Below, one piece after another: positions 1 to 9,118 of a DNA stretch of 64,000 bases. Within the stretch, counting starts at the first letter, position 1. Each line of letters starts with the position of its first letter. A program made the position numbers and the translations under genes. The notes under the pieces are model-generated. The model was not told the DNA's origin. It saw nothing but the letters and a program-made list of their open reading frames with translations, and made no database searches. Source of the DNA: an uncultured SAR86 cluster bacterium (GTDB lineage: Bacteria; Pseudomonadota; Gammaproteobacteria; Magnimaribacterales; Magnimaribacteraceae); the NCBI GenBank assembly GCA_902517565.1, contig CABYCU010000002.1, positions 1 to 64,000 on the forward strand, written 5' to 3'.

Positions 1-1398
1 ACCTAATTTTCTTGCTATATTCATAATATTTGGAAGCTCCATAGTCCCTTCAACAGCACTATGAGTAGCAAGTATTTGTTCTACTAGTGTAGAGCCTGAT
101 CTTGGCAGTCCAACTATAAAAATTGGCTCTGTTGATGGATGACCGCTTTTTTCTCTCTTCTTATATATTTCTGGCTTAAAGTATTTGATCAACCTATCAG
201 AAACTGCCTCAATAGCCTTAGGATCATAAGAAGTTCGTCCTCTATTCAAAATATTTCCTTCTTTATAAAACTTAAAGGATTGAGAATACTCTTTAATATC
301 TTCATAACCTTTTCCTAAAGAAAATAAAAAATGGACTTTCTCTCTTTCAGGTAAGTCATGATTGGCCACTCGAAGCTCCATTTCGTTTAATTCAGCTTTA
401 CTAAATTTATATGTTTTTAAATTGGCGAGGCTCCAATAGGCCTCACCGAAATTATCATCATAGTGAATTGCATCTTTATAAGAATTAATAGACTTATCTT
501 GAAAACCTGTTGTCTTATAAACATGTCCTAAACTTAAATGAACTCTAGGTTGATTTATTTTTAGAGATAAAGATTTTTTATAAGAAGCTATACCTTCTTC
601 ATGTAACGAACTTCTAGTTTGCATTGTACCCAAACCGGCCCAGCCTTCTGCCCAATCAGGTCTTAATTCTGTTGCCTTAGTAAAACAGTTTGAAGCTTTT
701 AATAGACTTTCCTGATCATCTTTCTGCCTATAAAGCTTTGCTAAGTTTTCCCAAGCCAACGCGTAGTCAGGTGCAATATTTACACAATTTTCTAACATTT
801 TTATTGCCTGATCTACTGCGCCAGTTCTAGAGGCCAATAAAGCTAAGAGCCTTAACGCATCTACATTGTTAGGGTCTTTAGAAAGAATCTCTCTATATAT
901 AGATTCAGCTTCGCCTAAGTTCCCTTTTTGGACAGATTGCATAGCTTCTTGTAATTGAATATATTTCTTATCGGTTGTAATTGCATTTTTATAAGCCTTA
1001 TCTGATTCTTCAATCTTGCCCTGATCAGAAAGAATATCTCCTAAAGCTTTCCAGGCTGAGAAGCTAGTTTGGTTATGCTCAAGATATTTCTTTAGGCAAA
1101 TTTCAGCTTCATTTAAATTACCTAGTAGAGCCCAGGCTTGAGAGAGATTTTCATAAACTTCATAAAAATCAGGTGCAACTTCAATTGCCTTTTTAAGAGG
1201 GATAATAGCTATATTTGCTTTTCCTTGTTTCAGACTTGATAGTCCACTTAATCGTAAGGCATTGGGATCATTGGGAAATTTTTTTAGTATTTCAGATAAC
1301 TGTTGCTCTGCAAGTGCTATATCACCGGATTCTAATAAATTAGCAGCATTTTCATATGCTTGTTTTATACTAACTTCATTATTATTCCCTTTAGTCAT
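1..1398 (-). CDS. TPR-repeat sulfotransferase, 3' end off window
   Basis: The minus-strand frame starts at ATG 1398 and runs off the left edge, so the C-terminus is missing. The first ~400 residues are tandem tetratricopeptide repeats with the usual alternation of Ala, Gly, Tyr and Pro. They are followed by the sulfotransferase 5'-phosphosulfate loop, FIVGLPRSGSTLVEQIL, about 30 codons from the edge, which binds PAPS. The family transfers sulfate from PAPS to proteins or glycans, and the TPR part is expected to bind the substrate or a partner. It is divergent from the BCCT transporter with 37 bases between the starts. The acceptor cannot be told from sequence. The domain call is firm; the function is general. 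Confidence 0.88.
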   Translation of the reverse strand, partial: MTKGNNNEVSIKQAYENAANLLESGDIALAEQQLSEILKKFPNDPNALRLSGLSSLKQGKANIAIIPLKKAIEVAPDFYEVYENLSQAWALLGNLNEAEICLKKYLEHNQTSFSAWKALGDILSDQGKIEESDKAYKNAITTDKKYIQLQEAMQSVQKGNLGEAESIYREILSKDPNNVDALRLLALLASRTGAVDQAIKMLENCVNIAPDYALAWENLAKLYRQKDDQESLLKASNCFTKATELRPDWAEGWAGLGTMQTRSSLHEEGIASYKKSLSLKINQPRVHLSLGHVYKTTGFQDKSINSYKDAIHYDDNFGEAYWSLANLKTYKFSKAELNEMELRVANHDLPEREKVHFLFSLGKGYEDIKEYSQSFKFYKEGNILNRGRTSYDPKAIEAVSDRLIKYFKPEIYKKREKSGHPSTEPIFIVGLPRSGSTLVEQILATHSAVEGTMELPNIMNIARKLG

Positions 1399-1435
1399 AG
1401 TTTTATTCTAACTTAGAGAGGATTTAGCTTCATCT

Positions 1436-2956
1436 ATGAATAACATACAGAACACAATAAAATCTTATGGTATAGATTCTATTACATTATTTATTAGTGT
1501 TTTATCTGTCCTTCTTACAGCTGCTTTTATTTTATGGGATTCAAATTTAGCTAAATATCTAATAGACCATACTTATACATTAATAGTTGATGTTTTTGGA
1601 TCCAGTTATTTAGTTCTAACAATCTTTAGTTTTATTTTTTTAATACTCATATCCATATCTAATTACGGAGACTATATTCTTGGTGGTAAAAATACTTATC
1701 CTGAATTTTCATATTTTAGCTGGATAGGAATGCTATTTTGTTCCGGAATAGGAGGTGGAATTATCTATTGGTCAGGGGTTGAATGGGCGTATTATGTAGA
1801 GATACCTCAATTCAATATTGAACCTTACTCAGATGAGTCGTATTCCCTAGCTACAGCATATGGTTTATTCCATTGGGGAATAAGTGCATGGTCTATTTAC
1901 GGTATTCCTGCAATAGCTTTATCAATAGCTTTCTACAAGTATGATCTTACTTCTTTAAGACTTAGTTCAAGCTTAAAAGGACTAGGCCTTAAGAATATTG
2001 AATCATCTATCTTTGGAAGATTTATTGACCTTATTTTTATATTAGCGACTGTCGGTGCGGCAGGTGGGACAATAGGATCTTATATACCCATGTTGTCTAG
2101 TGGCTTTACTAGCTTGTTTAATATAAACAATGGTTTACATGTAGACATTGGAGTAATCATTCTTTGTGTTGGCCTGTTTGGTTTTAGTGTATATAAAGGA
2201 TTAGATAAAGGTATAAAAAATCTAAGTAACTTTAATTTAATTCTAGCTCTAAGTTTCATATTTCTAATTATTTTATCAACTGACTTTATTGAGCTATTAA
2301 AGTCCTCGTTTTTAGGTATAAAATTTTCTGTTATCTATTTTTGGGATATGAGCACTTTAGGTATATCTCAACCCTCTGATTTTGCCAAAGAGTGGACTAT
2401 TTTTTATTGGGCATGGTGGGTCGCTTTTGGGCCTTTGGTAGGTCTTTTTATTGCAAGAATTTCTAAAGGGAGATCCATAAGACAAGTTATATTTGGGATG
2501 TTATTTTTTGGTACTCTAGGTACTTGGCTATTTTACTTAGTTCTTGGAGGCTACTCTATGAATGGAGAAATAAATAATGAACTAAATGTAATCCAAAGCA
2601 TGAAAGAATTGGGGCATGCTGAAACAGCTATTTCTGTAATTAGGTCACTCCCTATCAATACCTTTATGTTGCTGATATTTTGTGTGATTACAATTGTCTT
2701 TATAACAACATCTTATGATTCAATGTCTTATGTAATTTCCTCTCATGTTTTGAAAACCAAAGGTAATCATAAAGAGCCTCATAAAAATTTAAGATTATCT
2801 TGGGCAATCATCTTAGGTATCTTGCCGGCTGTGTTAGTCTTATATTCAGATCATAGTGTCGCTCTTGATTTGATCTTAATAACTTCTCTGCCTTTACTAT
2901 TTATATATCCTTTAATGGCTATTTCTATATTGATGGAACTATCAAAAAATAAATGA
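1436..2956 (+). CDS. BCCT-family transporter (betaine/carnitine/choline type)
   Basis: This 506-residue protein has about 12 hydrophobic segments, the normal BCCT length. Around residues 103-119 it reads GIGGGIIYWSGVEWAYY, the glycine-rich substrate-site segment; the EWAYY ending resembles CaiT-type carriers. Around residues 320-345 lies the Trp-box region (FYWAWWVAFGPLVG, then ARISKGRSIR). The family imports or exchanges quaternary ammonium or sulfonium compounds such as glycine betaine, carnitine, choline or DMSP. The homocysteine methyltransferase begins 4 bases downstream, so the pair is probably co-transcribed and the cargo may act as methyl donor. No strong ribosome site is visible; a purine run at 1413-1420 is rather distant. 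The substrate is inferred only by class. Confidence 0.92.
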   Translation: MNNIQNTIKSYGIDSITLFISVLSVLLTAAFILWDSNLAKYLIDHTYTLIVDVFGSSYLVLTIFSFIFLILISISNYGDYILGGKNTYPEFSYFSWIGMLFCSGIGGGIIYWSGVEWAYYVEIPQFNIEPYSDESYSLATAYGLFHWGISAWSIYGIPAIALSIAFYKYDLTSLRLSSSLKGLGLKNIESSIFGRFIDLIFILATVGAAGGTIGSYIPMLSSGFTSLFNINNGLHVDIGVIILCVGLFGFSVYKGLDKGIKNLSNFNLILALSFIFLIILSTDFIELLKSSFLGIKFSVIYFWDMSTLGISQPSDFAKEWTIFYWAWWVAFGPLVGLFIARISKGRSIRQVIFGMLFFGTLGTWLFYLVLGGYSMNGEINNELNVIQSMKELGHAETAISVIRSLPINTFMLLIFCVITIVFITTSYDSMSYVISSHVLKTKGNHKEPHKNLRLSWAIILGILPAVLVLYSDHSVALDLILITSLPLLFIYPLMAISILMELSKNK

Positions 2957-2960
2957 TCCT

Positions 2961-3854
2961 ATGAATCAAATAATTATAGGAGATGGTGGCATGGGAACAG
3001 AACTTGCATTACGAGGTGTAAAAGTACCGTCTCATGAAGATAATATTTGGTCAGCGCTTTCATTAATAGAAAATGCTTCTGTTATTAAACAAATTCATCT
3101 TGATTTTATTGATGCGGGTGCAGAATTTATAATTGCCAATAACTATGCTGTAACTCAGCCTATCTTAAAAAGAGCCAATCTCTCAAATCGATTAGAGGAA
3201 TTAACCTTGAAATCAATTGAAATAGCAACTGAAGCGATTCGAGAGTCAAAAAAAGAAGTCATGTTAGCTGCCTCCTTACCACCTTTAGAGACTAGCTATA
3301 GACCAGATATGATATTAGACAGAACTTCAATGGATACTATGTATTCAGAACTAGCTGAAATATTAGAGGGCAATGTAGACATTATTATTTGTGAAACCAT
3401 GTCACACAGTAAAGAGGCAATGAGCGCTCTATCTTCTATACAGAATTCTAAATCTGAAAAATGGCTTGGCTGGACTGTCTACGGTCATCAAAATACTTTA
3501 CCAAGCGGAGAAACCATCACAGAAGCATTTAATGCTATTTCTGATCTAAACTGTGATGCATACCTTATTAACTGTGGTGGCGCTAATCTTATAACTGAGG
3601 GTATAAAAGAACTCAAAACTTTAACTAATGCAAGAATTGGTGGTTATGGTAATTCTGAAAAGATAGAAATAAGTAGAAAGGATAGAACAAACAAACCTGA
3701 AGAAGATCATTGGGCTGCAGCTTCAGCAATTGATGAAAAGGAATATGCTAGAGAGGTTCAAATATGGGTTGAGGAAGGAGCTACCATTGTGGCTGGATGC
3801 TGTAGAACCAGACCCTCTCACATAGAAGAAATTATAAAAACTCTAAATACTTAA
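2961..3854 (+). CDS. Homocysteine S-methyltransferase family protein
   Basis: This 297-residue protein belongs to the Zn-dependent homocysteine methyltransferase family (MmuM, BHMT and the MetH N-terminal domain). It begins with the family's GDGGMGTEL segment. The three zinc-ligand cysteines are present: one in INCGGAN near residue 205 and two in GCCRTRP near residues 279-280. It moves a methyl group from S-methylmethionine, betaine or a sulfonium compound to homocysteine, giving methionine in the cytoplasm. It lies 4 bases after the BCCT transporter, which suggests the transporter supplies the donor. Its stop overlaps the end of the convergent TonB receptor by about 4 bases. The donor cannot be assigned from sequence. 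Confidence 0.9.
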   Translation: MNQIIIGDGGMGTELALRGVKVPSHEDNIWSALSLIENASVIKQIHLDFIDAGAEFIIANNYAVTQPILKRANLSNRLEELTLKSIEIATEAIRESKKEVMLAASLPPLETSYRPDMILDRTSMDTMYSELAEILEGNVDIIICETMSHSKEAMSALSSIQNSKSEKWLGWTVYGHQNTLPSGETITEAFNAISDLNCDAYLINCGGANLITEGIKELKTLTNARIGGYGNSEKIEISRKDRTNKPEEDHWAAASAIDEKEYAREVQIWVEEGATIVAGCCRTRPSHIEEIIKTLNT

Positions 3855-6211
3855 AGTTTATATTTTATTCTTATACCTATCTCTCTTGGTCTATTAGTAA
3901 ATTTAGTTTCTGGCCTGAATCCTTGATACTCCCATATAACAGCTCTTTTATCTAAGATATTATCTACATAAAGCACTCCATCCCAGTTTTCGCCTAATAA
4001 AGTCGTTGAAAAACTAGTAGTAGTATAGCCAGATTGACTTATCGGATTGGTAACAGAAGACTGTCTGGAGCCAGTTCTTGATATATTTAAATCCCATAAA
4101 CCATCTCTCCCTAGAAGACTAAAATCTTTATTTAATGATAAAGAGTACTTGGCTTTGGCGACGTTTGCCAATTGTGTTCCTGGTGTGGCTAATATCTCTC
4201 CATCTAATATAAAGTTTTCTTCTAACTTAGGATCAGTAAATGCGGCGGCAATAGCTGCTGTTAATCCATTTTCTGTGATTATTGTCCAATCTAGCTCAAT
4301 TCCTGTTATTTTGGCATCGCCAATATTGGTATTGAATTGAATCGTTGCTAGATCTCTATCATAAACAGCTGTTTGCATATCTTGCCAGTTCATCAGGTAA
4401 TAAGCAGCATTGAATCTGTAAGTGCCATCTTGACTTGAAAATTTATAACCAACTTCATAGTTATTTAATTCATCAGAATCATAATAAAGAGGAGCGGCAT
4501 CACTATTCCTATTAGTTCTATTTGTTCCTGCAGGTCTATAACCTTGTGAATAGTTAAAATAAAGTAAAGCATCATTATCTAGAGTGCGAGCTATAGCTAG
4601 TTTAGGAGATATACCGCTATCCTTTTCTGTTCTATTGGCATCATGCCCATAGTAGTCAATACCAAATCCACCAAAGTATCCGTCCTTGGCATCAAATAAA
4701 AGTTCCGAATCAAAAGCTCTCAAGCCGAGAGTAAGATCTGTTCTTTCATTCAAAGCAATTATGGCTTCACCATAAACTGCCTTTGTTTCATCTTCTCTAA
4801 GGTTATCAGCTTCCCACCATATACCAGTTCTTCCGGTAGGACTTAATCCTGCCCAACTTCCATCTGAATGATAACTCTGCAGACCGGGCCATTTGTAAGT
4901 ATATTTATAAGGATTCTCTAACTTGTCGTAAAATACACCTATCAGCCATTGAATTTTATCTCCCTCTTCTCCTCCAGTAAAACGTAATTCATGAGTATCT
5001 CTTTCCATGCTTAAAGAGTAATCGGCCCACATTGTTGGATCATTACAAGCCCCTTCAAAAGTACCATAATAGTAATAAGAGTAGTAATCACAAGTGTAAT
5101 AACTTGCATAGCCGAAGCCACTTACACCAGTACTATCAAGGTTGTAATATTCAACATAATCGTTGTAATCCCATAGATACCTGACATCTCGATCAAAGAA
5201 GGTACCGGCATAAGTAAACGAAGTATCTCTAAACTCTCCTTCTAATGTTAAGTTAGTCTGGCTCCATTCGTCATCTGTAAACTCCGCTTTGACTCTACTA
5301 TTTTTTAAATCCCCTAGAGTATTTGGTTGATGATCCCAACTTCCTGAAGTATTGGTTTCTTGATCAATATGCGTAAGCGTTGCTGTTAGACTTTCATTTA
5401 TCCAAGCTCTTAGTGATGCCCTGAAACCTTTGACTTCACTCTCATTATGGTTTTCTTCATCTATAAGCGGTACCGAGTAACCGCTACCACTAAAGGTTCT
5501 AGTTCCCCCAACTAAATCAATAAAACCACCTTCTGTAACGCTATAGGCGGAAACTCTAGCCGCCATATTCTCGGAGAGAGGCATATTTACAAAAGCTTCA
5601 ATACTTTCAGAATTATCGACATCTGAACCCTGTGATAAATCTAATTCAGCTCCCATTTCAAATTCATCCCTTTGTGGTTTATTTGTTATTAATCTAACCG
5701 TTCCACCTTGAGCACTAGAACCATACAGGGTACCTTGGGGTCCATTAAGTACCTCAATCCTTTCCATATCATAGATATGTAAATCTGGATTCAGTCCAAC
5801 TGTATTAATTGGTGACTCATCTATATACATAGCTACGGTGGTATTAGGTCCTGCTAAATTTCCAAAGTTTCCATCTGAAGTACCACGGATATAGAAAGCC
5901 GATCTTCCAGGTCCGTATTGAATATAAGAAAGAGATGGAATAAGTTCAGCGTAATCCATGAAATCATTAACATTGGCGCTTTCAAGTCTTGAGCCGGCTA
6001 TAGCCTGAACACTCATGGGAAGATCTTCTATTCTAGACTCTCTTTTAGAAGCGGTGACTATTATTTCTTCTACATCATTGGATATCGTCGAAGGTTCATC
6101 TGCAGGCAATTCTCCTGATTGAATAAGACCTAAACTTGCAACACTACCGAAAGATAAAGTTCTTTTTAGTATTGAATCTTTTAGTTCAAAAGCTGGAATA
6201 TATTTACGCAT
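3851..6211 (-). CDS. TonB-dependent outer-membrane receptor
   Basis: The receptor is 786 residues. The start at 6211 (MRKYIP) is preferred over an in-frame ATG 33 bases upstream, because GGGGGAG lies just before it at ribosome-site distance. A short N-terminal export region is followed by a TonB box (EEIIVTA, residues 48-54). Next come a plug domain (VLNGPQGTLYGSSAQGGTVRLITN) and a long beta-barrel ending in IGIRIKYKL, with terminal Leu rather than the usual Phe. The family imports siderophores, vitamins, glycans or other large molecules using TonB energy. An extracellular-loop stretch near 5040-5115 is unusually Tyr-rich and contains cysteines. No adjacent gene reveals the ligand. Confidence 0.93.
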   Translation of the reverse strand: MRKYIPAFELKDSILKRTLSFGSVASLGLIQSGELPADEPSTISNDVEEIIVTASKRESRIEDLPMSVQAIAGSRLESANVNDFMDYAELIPSLSYIQYGPGRSAFYIRGTSDGNFGNLAGPNTTVAMYIDESPINTVGLNPDLHIYDMERIEVLNGPQGTLYGSSAQGGTVRLITNKPQRDEFEMGAELDLSQGSDVDNSESIEAFVNMPLSENMAARVSAYSVTEGGFIDLVGGTRTFSGSGYSVPLIDEENHNESEVKGFRASLRAWINESLTATLTHIDQETNTSGSWDHQPNTLGDLKNSRVKAEFTDDEWSQTNLTLEGEFRDTSFTYAGTFFDRDVRYLWDYNDYVEYYNLDSTGVSGFGYASYYTCDYYSYYYYGTFEGACNDPTMWADYSLSMERDTHELRFTGGEEGDKIQWLIGVFYDKLENPYKYTYKWPGLQSYHSDGSWAGLSPTGRTGIWWEADNLREDETKAVYGEAIIALNERTDLTLGLRAFDSELLFDAKDGYFGGFGIDYYGHDANRTEKDSGISPKLAIARTLDNDALLYFNYSQGYRPAGTNRTNRNSDAAPLYYDSDELNNYEVGYKFSSQDGTYRFNAAYYLMNWQDMQTAVYDRDLATIQFNTNIGDAKITGIELDWTIITENGLTAAIAAAFTDPKLEENFILDGEILATPGTQLANVAKAKYSLSLNKDFSLLGRDGLWDLNISRTGSRQSSVTNPISQSGYTTTSFSTTLLGENWDGVLYVDNILDKRAVIWEYQGFRPETKFTNRPREIGIRIKYKL

Positions 6212-6269
6212 AATTCTCCCCCAAGAATAATTTAATTCTAACAAACGGGAGAGAAAATAAAACTATTTA

Positions 6270-6593
6270 TTAACTTATGTCCGCAGACTCAACTAGTGTT
6301 TGAAGTTCACCAGATTCATGCATTTCAGAGATGATGTCGCAGCCCCCTACTAATTCTCCATTAACAAAGAGTTGTGGAAAAGTAGGCCAGTTAGAGAATT
6401 GAGGTAAATTGGCTCTAATCTCTGGATTTGAGAGAATATCAACAAATGAAAAAGGCTTGCCACATGAGATAAGTATCTGTGATGCCTTTGATGAGAATCC
6501 ACACTGAGGAGCTTCTGGTGAGCCCTTCATGTATAAGAGAACAGGATTCTCTTTTACTTGTTTTTCTAATTCTTCGATTATTGTCATTTTCAT
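6270..6593 (-). CDS. grxD: Monothiol glutaredoxin, Grx4 family
   Basis: This 107-residue cytoplasmic protein carries the monothiol active site CGFS inside KGSPEAPQCGFSSKA (about residues 24-38). It also has the glutathione-binding WPTFPQLFVNG segment and a VGGCDI motif. Family members hold a [2Fe-2S] cluster with glutathione and pass it to Fe-S assembly or iron-sensing partners such as BolA. The first ATG is 8 bases after the pdxJ stop, with AGG close by; a second ATG two codons later is also possible. It is the last gene of the eight-gene minus-strand run. Confidence 0.95.
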   Translation of the reverse strand: MKMTIIEELEKQVKENPVLLYMKGSPEAPQCGFSSKASQILISCGKPFSFVDILSNPEIRANLPQFSNWPTFPQLFVNGELVGGCDIISEMHESGELQTLVESADIS

Positions 6594-6601
6594 ATATTAA
6601 C

Positions 6602-7336
6602 CTATTTACAGAGTTCTAGATATTTTGTAGTGATACTTTTTATGCCATATATTAAAGAATCTGATACGAGGGCATGACCTATGCTGACTTCGTCAGCGGG
6701 CACTACAGATAAGAATTGTTTAAGATTATTTAAGTCAAGATCATGTCCAGCATTCACATCAAGACCAAGGCTTTTTGCAAATTGATAGGCCTCTTGATAA
6801 GAGTCTAAAATTAATTTTGATGGATTAGCTGCGTATGGTCCCGTGTAGAGTTCTACTCTGTCTCCACCTACAGTTTTGATTGCTTCTATATGCTCCTTAA
6901 CAGGATCTACAAAAAAACTTACACGAGTTTTGCTTGTACGTATTTTCGCAATTATATTTTTAATTGGATTATGATCTTTTAAATGTAAATCCCAGCCATG
7001 ATCTGAAGTGAGTTGATCAATTGTGTCAGGAACTAACGTGCACTGATCTGGCTCAATTGCTTTTACTAACTGCACAAACCCAGGATAGAGTTTCGTCTCT
7101 TTCGAAAAAGGGTTTCCTTCAATGTTAAACTCAATATCATGATCCTTACAGAGCAATGAAAGATCGTAAACATCATCAGGGGTTATATGCCTTAGATCTG
7201 GTCTGGGATGAACTGTTAAACCTTGAATACCTGCATCTATCAGAATCTTAGAAATTTCAATTAAATTTGGCCGATCTTCTCCTCTGGCATTCCTTAACCA
7301 AGCAATTTTATTTACATTAACACTTAAATTAGTCAT
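6602..7336 (-). CDS. pdxJ: Pyridoxine 5'-phosphate synthase PdxJ
   Basis: PdxJ condenses 1-deoxy-xylulose 5-phosphate with 3-amino-2-oxopropyl phosphate to give pyridoxine 5'-phosphate, the last ring-forming step of DXP-dependent vitamin B6 synthesis. The 244-residue length fits. Recognisable segments are SVNVNKIAWLRNARG at the N-terminus, LTVHPRPDLRHI near residues 41-52, an NIEGNP strand and VNAGHDLDLNNL near residue 195 with the late His. The NKIA and HPRPD forms differ from the usual gammaproteobacterial NIDHVA and HLRED and resemble Bacteroidota-type sequences as I remember them. It overlaps the end of the upstream MDR gene by 4 bases. Confidence 0.93.
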   Translation of the reverse strand: MTNLSVNVNKIAWLRNARGEDRPNLIEISKILIDAGIQGLTVHPRPDLRHITPDDVYDLSLLCKDHDIEFNIEGNPFSKETKLYPGFVQLVKAIEPDQCTLVPDTIDQLTSDHGWDLHLKDHNPIKNIIAKIRTSKTRVSFFVDPVKEHIEAIKTVGGDRVELYTGPYAANPSKLILDSYQEAYQFAKSLGLDVNAGHDLDLNNLKQFLSVVPADEVSIGHALVSDSLIYGIKSITTKYLELCK

Positions 7337-8373
7337 TTTTCTGGGTGATCTAAAACTACTTTTCCGCTTATATGGCCGGTAGAGACTTTTTGATGAGCTG
7401 CGGCTAAGTCATTGAGAGAATAAACAGAATCTATTACAGGTTTGATAGATCCTTCTTGAACCAAATAGGATAACTGCTCTAACCCAGAAAGACTTGGTCG
7501 ATAGATAGACCAATTAATATTAATAGGTTGATATTTTTTTCTTTGTTTCTGTCTTAAAAAATAGGCATGAGGAGCTCCTAGTAAAAGTCCTTTGGAATCT
7601 AACGTATTCACTAACGGATGAGTTAATGTAATGTAATGTGACTTTGAGTTAGGTTTTAAAATACTGCAGCACTTATCTACTGAATTTTCTAAAACATTAT
7701 CTCCAAGTAGATCATAAGCAATATCAAAATCTTTTAAGACTTCATAAAAATTGTCTTCGTTATAGTCAATTACTTGATCTGCACCCAAGGATGTAACTAA
7801 ATCATAATTTTTTTTACTACAGGTTACTGCAACCTCGCAATCCATACTCTTAAATAATTGGATAGAGAAACATCCCACACCCCCCGCTCCTCCTTGTATA
7901 AATACCTTTTTTTTATTTAAATCCTGAGGTCTCAAGCCAGACCATCTCACTAAAGCTGACCATGTTGTCAGCGCAACATAGGGTAACGAAGCTGCCTCTA
8001 AGTGAGATATATTATTTGGTTTAATTGTAACTTCATCAATATCTATACAAACATATTCTGAATGTGTTCCTGAGTTAGCATTTGAAGTGCATCCCCATAC
8101 TTGATCTCCTATATTGAAGTTACTGACCTTAGATCCAACCTTTTCTATACTTCCGGAAAAGTCTGACCCCAGTATCCATGGAAAAGTTTTTTTTCTTTGT
8201 TTTTCGAAGATTACCTTTCCGTATCCTTTTCGTTTCATTAGATCAATTGGATTAACAGAAGAGGCTTTAACTTTAATTAGAACCTGATTAGATTTAGGTT
8301 CTGGAATAGGAATACCATCTTCCCTAATTAGGTTAGATTCATCACCGTATTGACTTATTGTTATTGCATACAT
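7333..8373 (-). CDS. Zinc-independent MDR oxidoreductase (quinone reductase-like)
   Basis: This is a medium-chain dehydrogenase/reductase with the NADPH-binding GGAGGVGCFSIQLF segment in its middle and a DFSGSIEKVG catalytic-domain strand. It lacks the four structural zinc cysteines, which fits the quinone oxidoreductase / RTN4IP1-like branch. I place the start at 8373 (MYAITISQYG), where the upstream TauE stop and this ATG are one base apart (TAAAATG). ATGs at 8385 and 8406 are possible but add residues atypical of the family. It probably reduces quinones or enones with NADPH. The substrate is unknown. Confidence 0.85.
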   Translation of the reverse strand: MYAITISQYGDESNLIREDGIPIPEPKSNQVLIKVKASSVNPIDLMKRKGYGKVIFEKQRKKTFPWILGSDFSGSIEKVGSKVSNFNIGDQVWGCTSNANSGTHSEYVCIDIDEVTIKPNNISHLEAASLPYVALTTWSALVRWSGLRPQDLNKKKVFIQGGAGGVGCFSIQLFKSMDCEVAVTCSKKNYDLVTSLGADQVIDYNEDNFYEVLKDFDIAYDLLGDNVLENSVDKCCSILKPNSKSHYITLTHPLVNTLDSKGLLLGAPHAYFLRQKQRKKYQPININWSIYRPSLSGLEQLSYLVQEGSIKPVIDSVYSLNDLAAAHQKVSTGHISGKVVLDHPEK

Positions 8374-8374
8374 T

Positions 8375-9118
8375 TTAAATACCATCCATGAGTAACTTAG
8401 TTCCAATTATCAATAAACATGCATAAGTTAAGGCATAAAAGCTTTCACCATCTATTTTTTGAGTTAATTTATATCCGATATAAAAACCTATTGGTGCGAA
8501 TGGCATTAAAAATAGAGCTGTAATTAGGTTATCTAGTCGTAATTGATCAAGTAAAAAATAAGGATATAATTTTAACATATTAACTAAGCCAAAAAATATT
8601 GCCGCAGTACCTACATAGACTCTATGGTCTAACTTTTGAGGCAACATATAAATATTAAATGGTAAACCACCTGCGTGTATCCCAAAACTTGTAAAACCTG
8701 AAATAGTTCCCCAAAATGAGCCTCTATAAAAAGAGACAGATTTTTCTTTTGATTCACTTGAAAACAAAAAATAATTTAAAGCAAACAGGATTGCCAGAGA
8801 TCCAAGAAATATTCTTATGTTATCTTCAGAAAGATAGCTAAACCAAAAGAAACCCAATAATATTCCTATAAATGCAGCAGGCAGCAGAATTAGCAGATTC
8901 CTTAAGTGAAAGTTATTTCTATAACTATATATGCTTATTAAATCTTGAATGCAGAGTATAGGCAAAAGGATGGCCGCAGCTTGCAAGGGTGATATAACTA
9001 AAGACATTAAAGGAACTCCCATTATGGCGAGAGGACCAGCAAATCCACCTTTTGCTATACCGTATAATAAGACAGCCGGTATCGATACCAAATAAAAAAG
9101 TGGATCATAAATTAGCAC
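8375..9118 (-). CDS. TauE/SafE family sulfite/anion exporter
   Basis: This 247-residue, very hydrophobic protein has about seven to eight membrane segments, as in the TauE/SafE (DUF81) family. Typical pieces are GIAKGGFAGPLAIMGVPLMSL near residues 20-40 and a second half-repeat around GFTSFGIHAGGLPFNIYML. Members export sulfite, sulfoacetate or related organic anions, although most are uncharacterised. The start is GTG, sharing its G with the TAG stop of the upstream alcohol dehydrogenase (TAGTG), so translation is likely coupled. Its position between two dehydrogenases suggests export of a product of the operon; this is inference. Confidence 0.85.
   Translation of the reverse strand: MLIYDPLFYLVSIPAVLLYGIAKGGFAGPLAIMGVPLMSLVISPLQAAAILLPILCIQDLISIYSYRNNFHLRNLLILLPAAFIGILLGFFWFSYLSEDNIRIFLGSLAILFALNYFLFSSESKEKSVSFYRGSFWGTISGFTSFGIHAGGLPFNIYMLPQKLDHRVYVGTAAIFFGLVNMLKLYPYFLLDQLRLDNLITALFLMPFAPIGFYIGYKLTQKIDGESFYALTYACLLIIGTKLLMDGI

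Noticed and set aside
4047-4340. 97-codon plus-strand frame opposite the TonB receptor
   Set aside because: Antisense to a conserved barrel with no coding features of its own.
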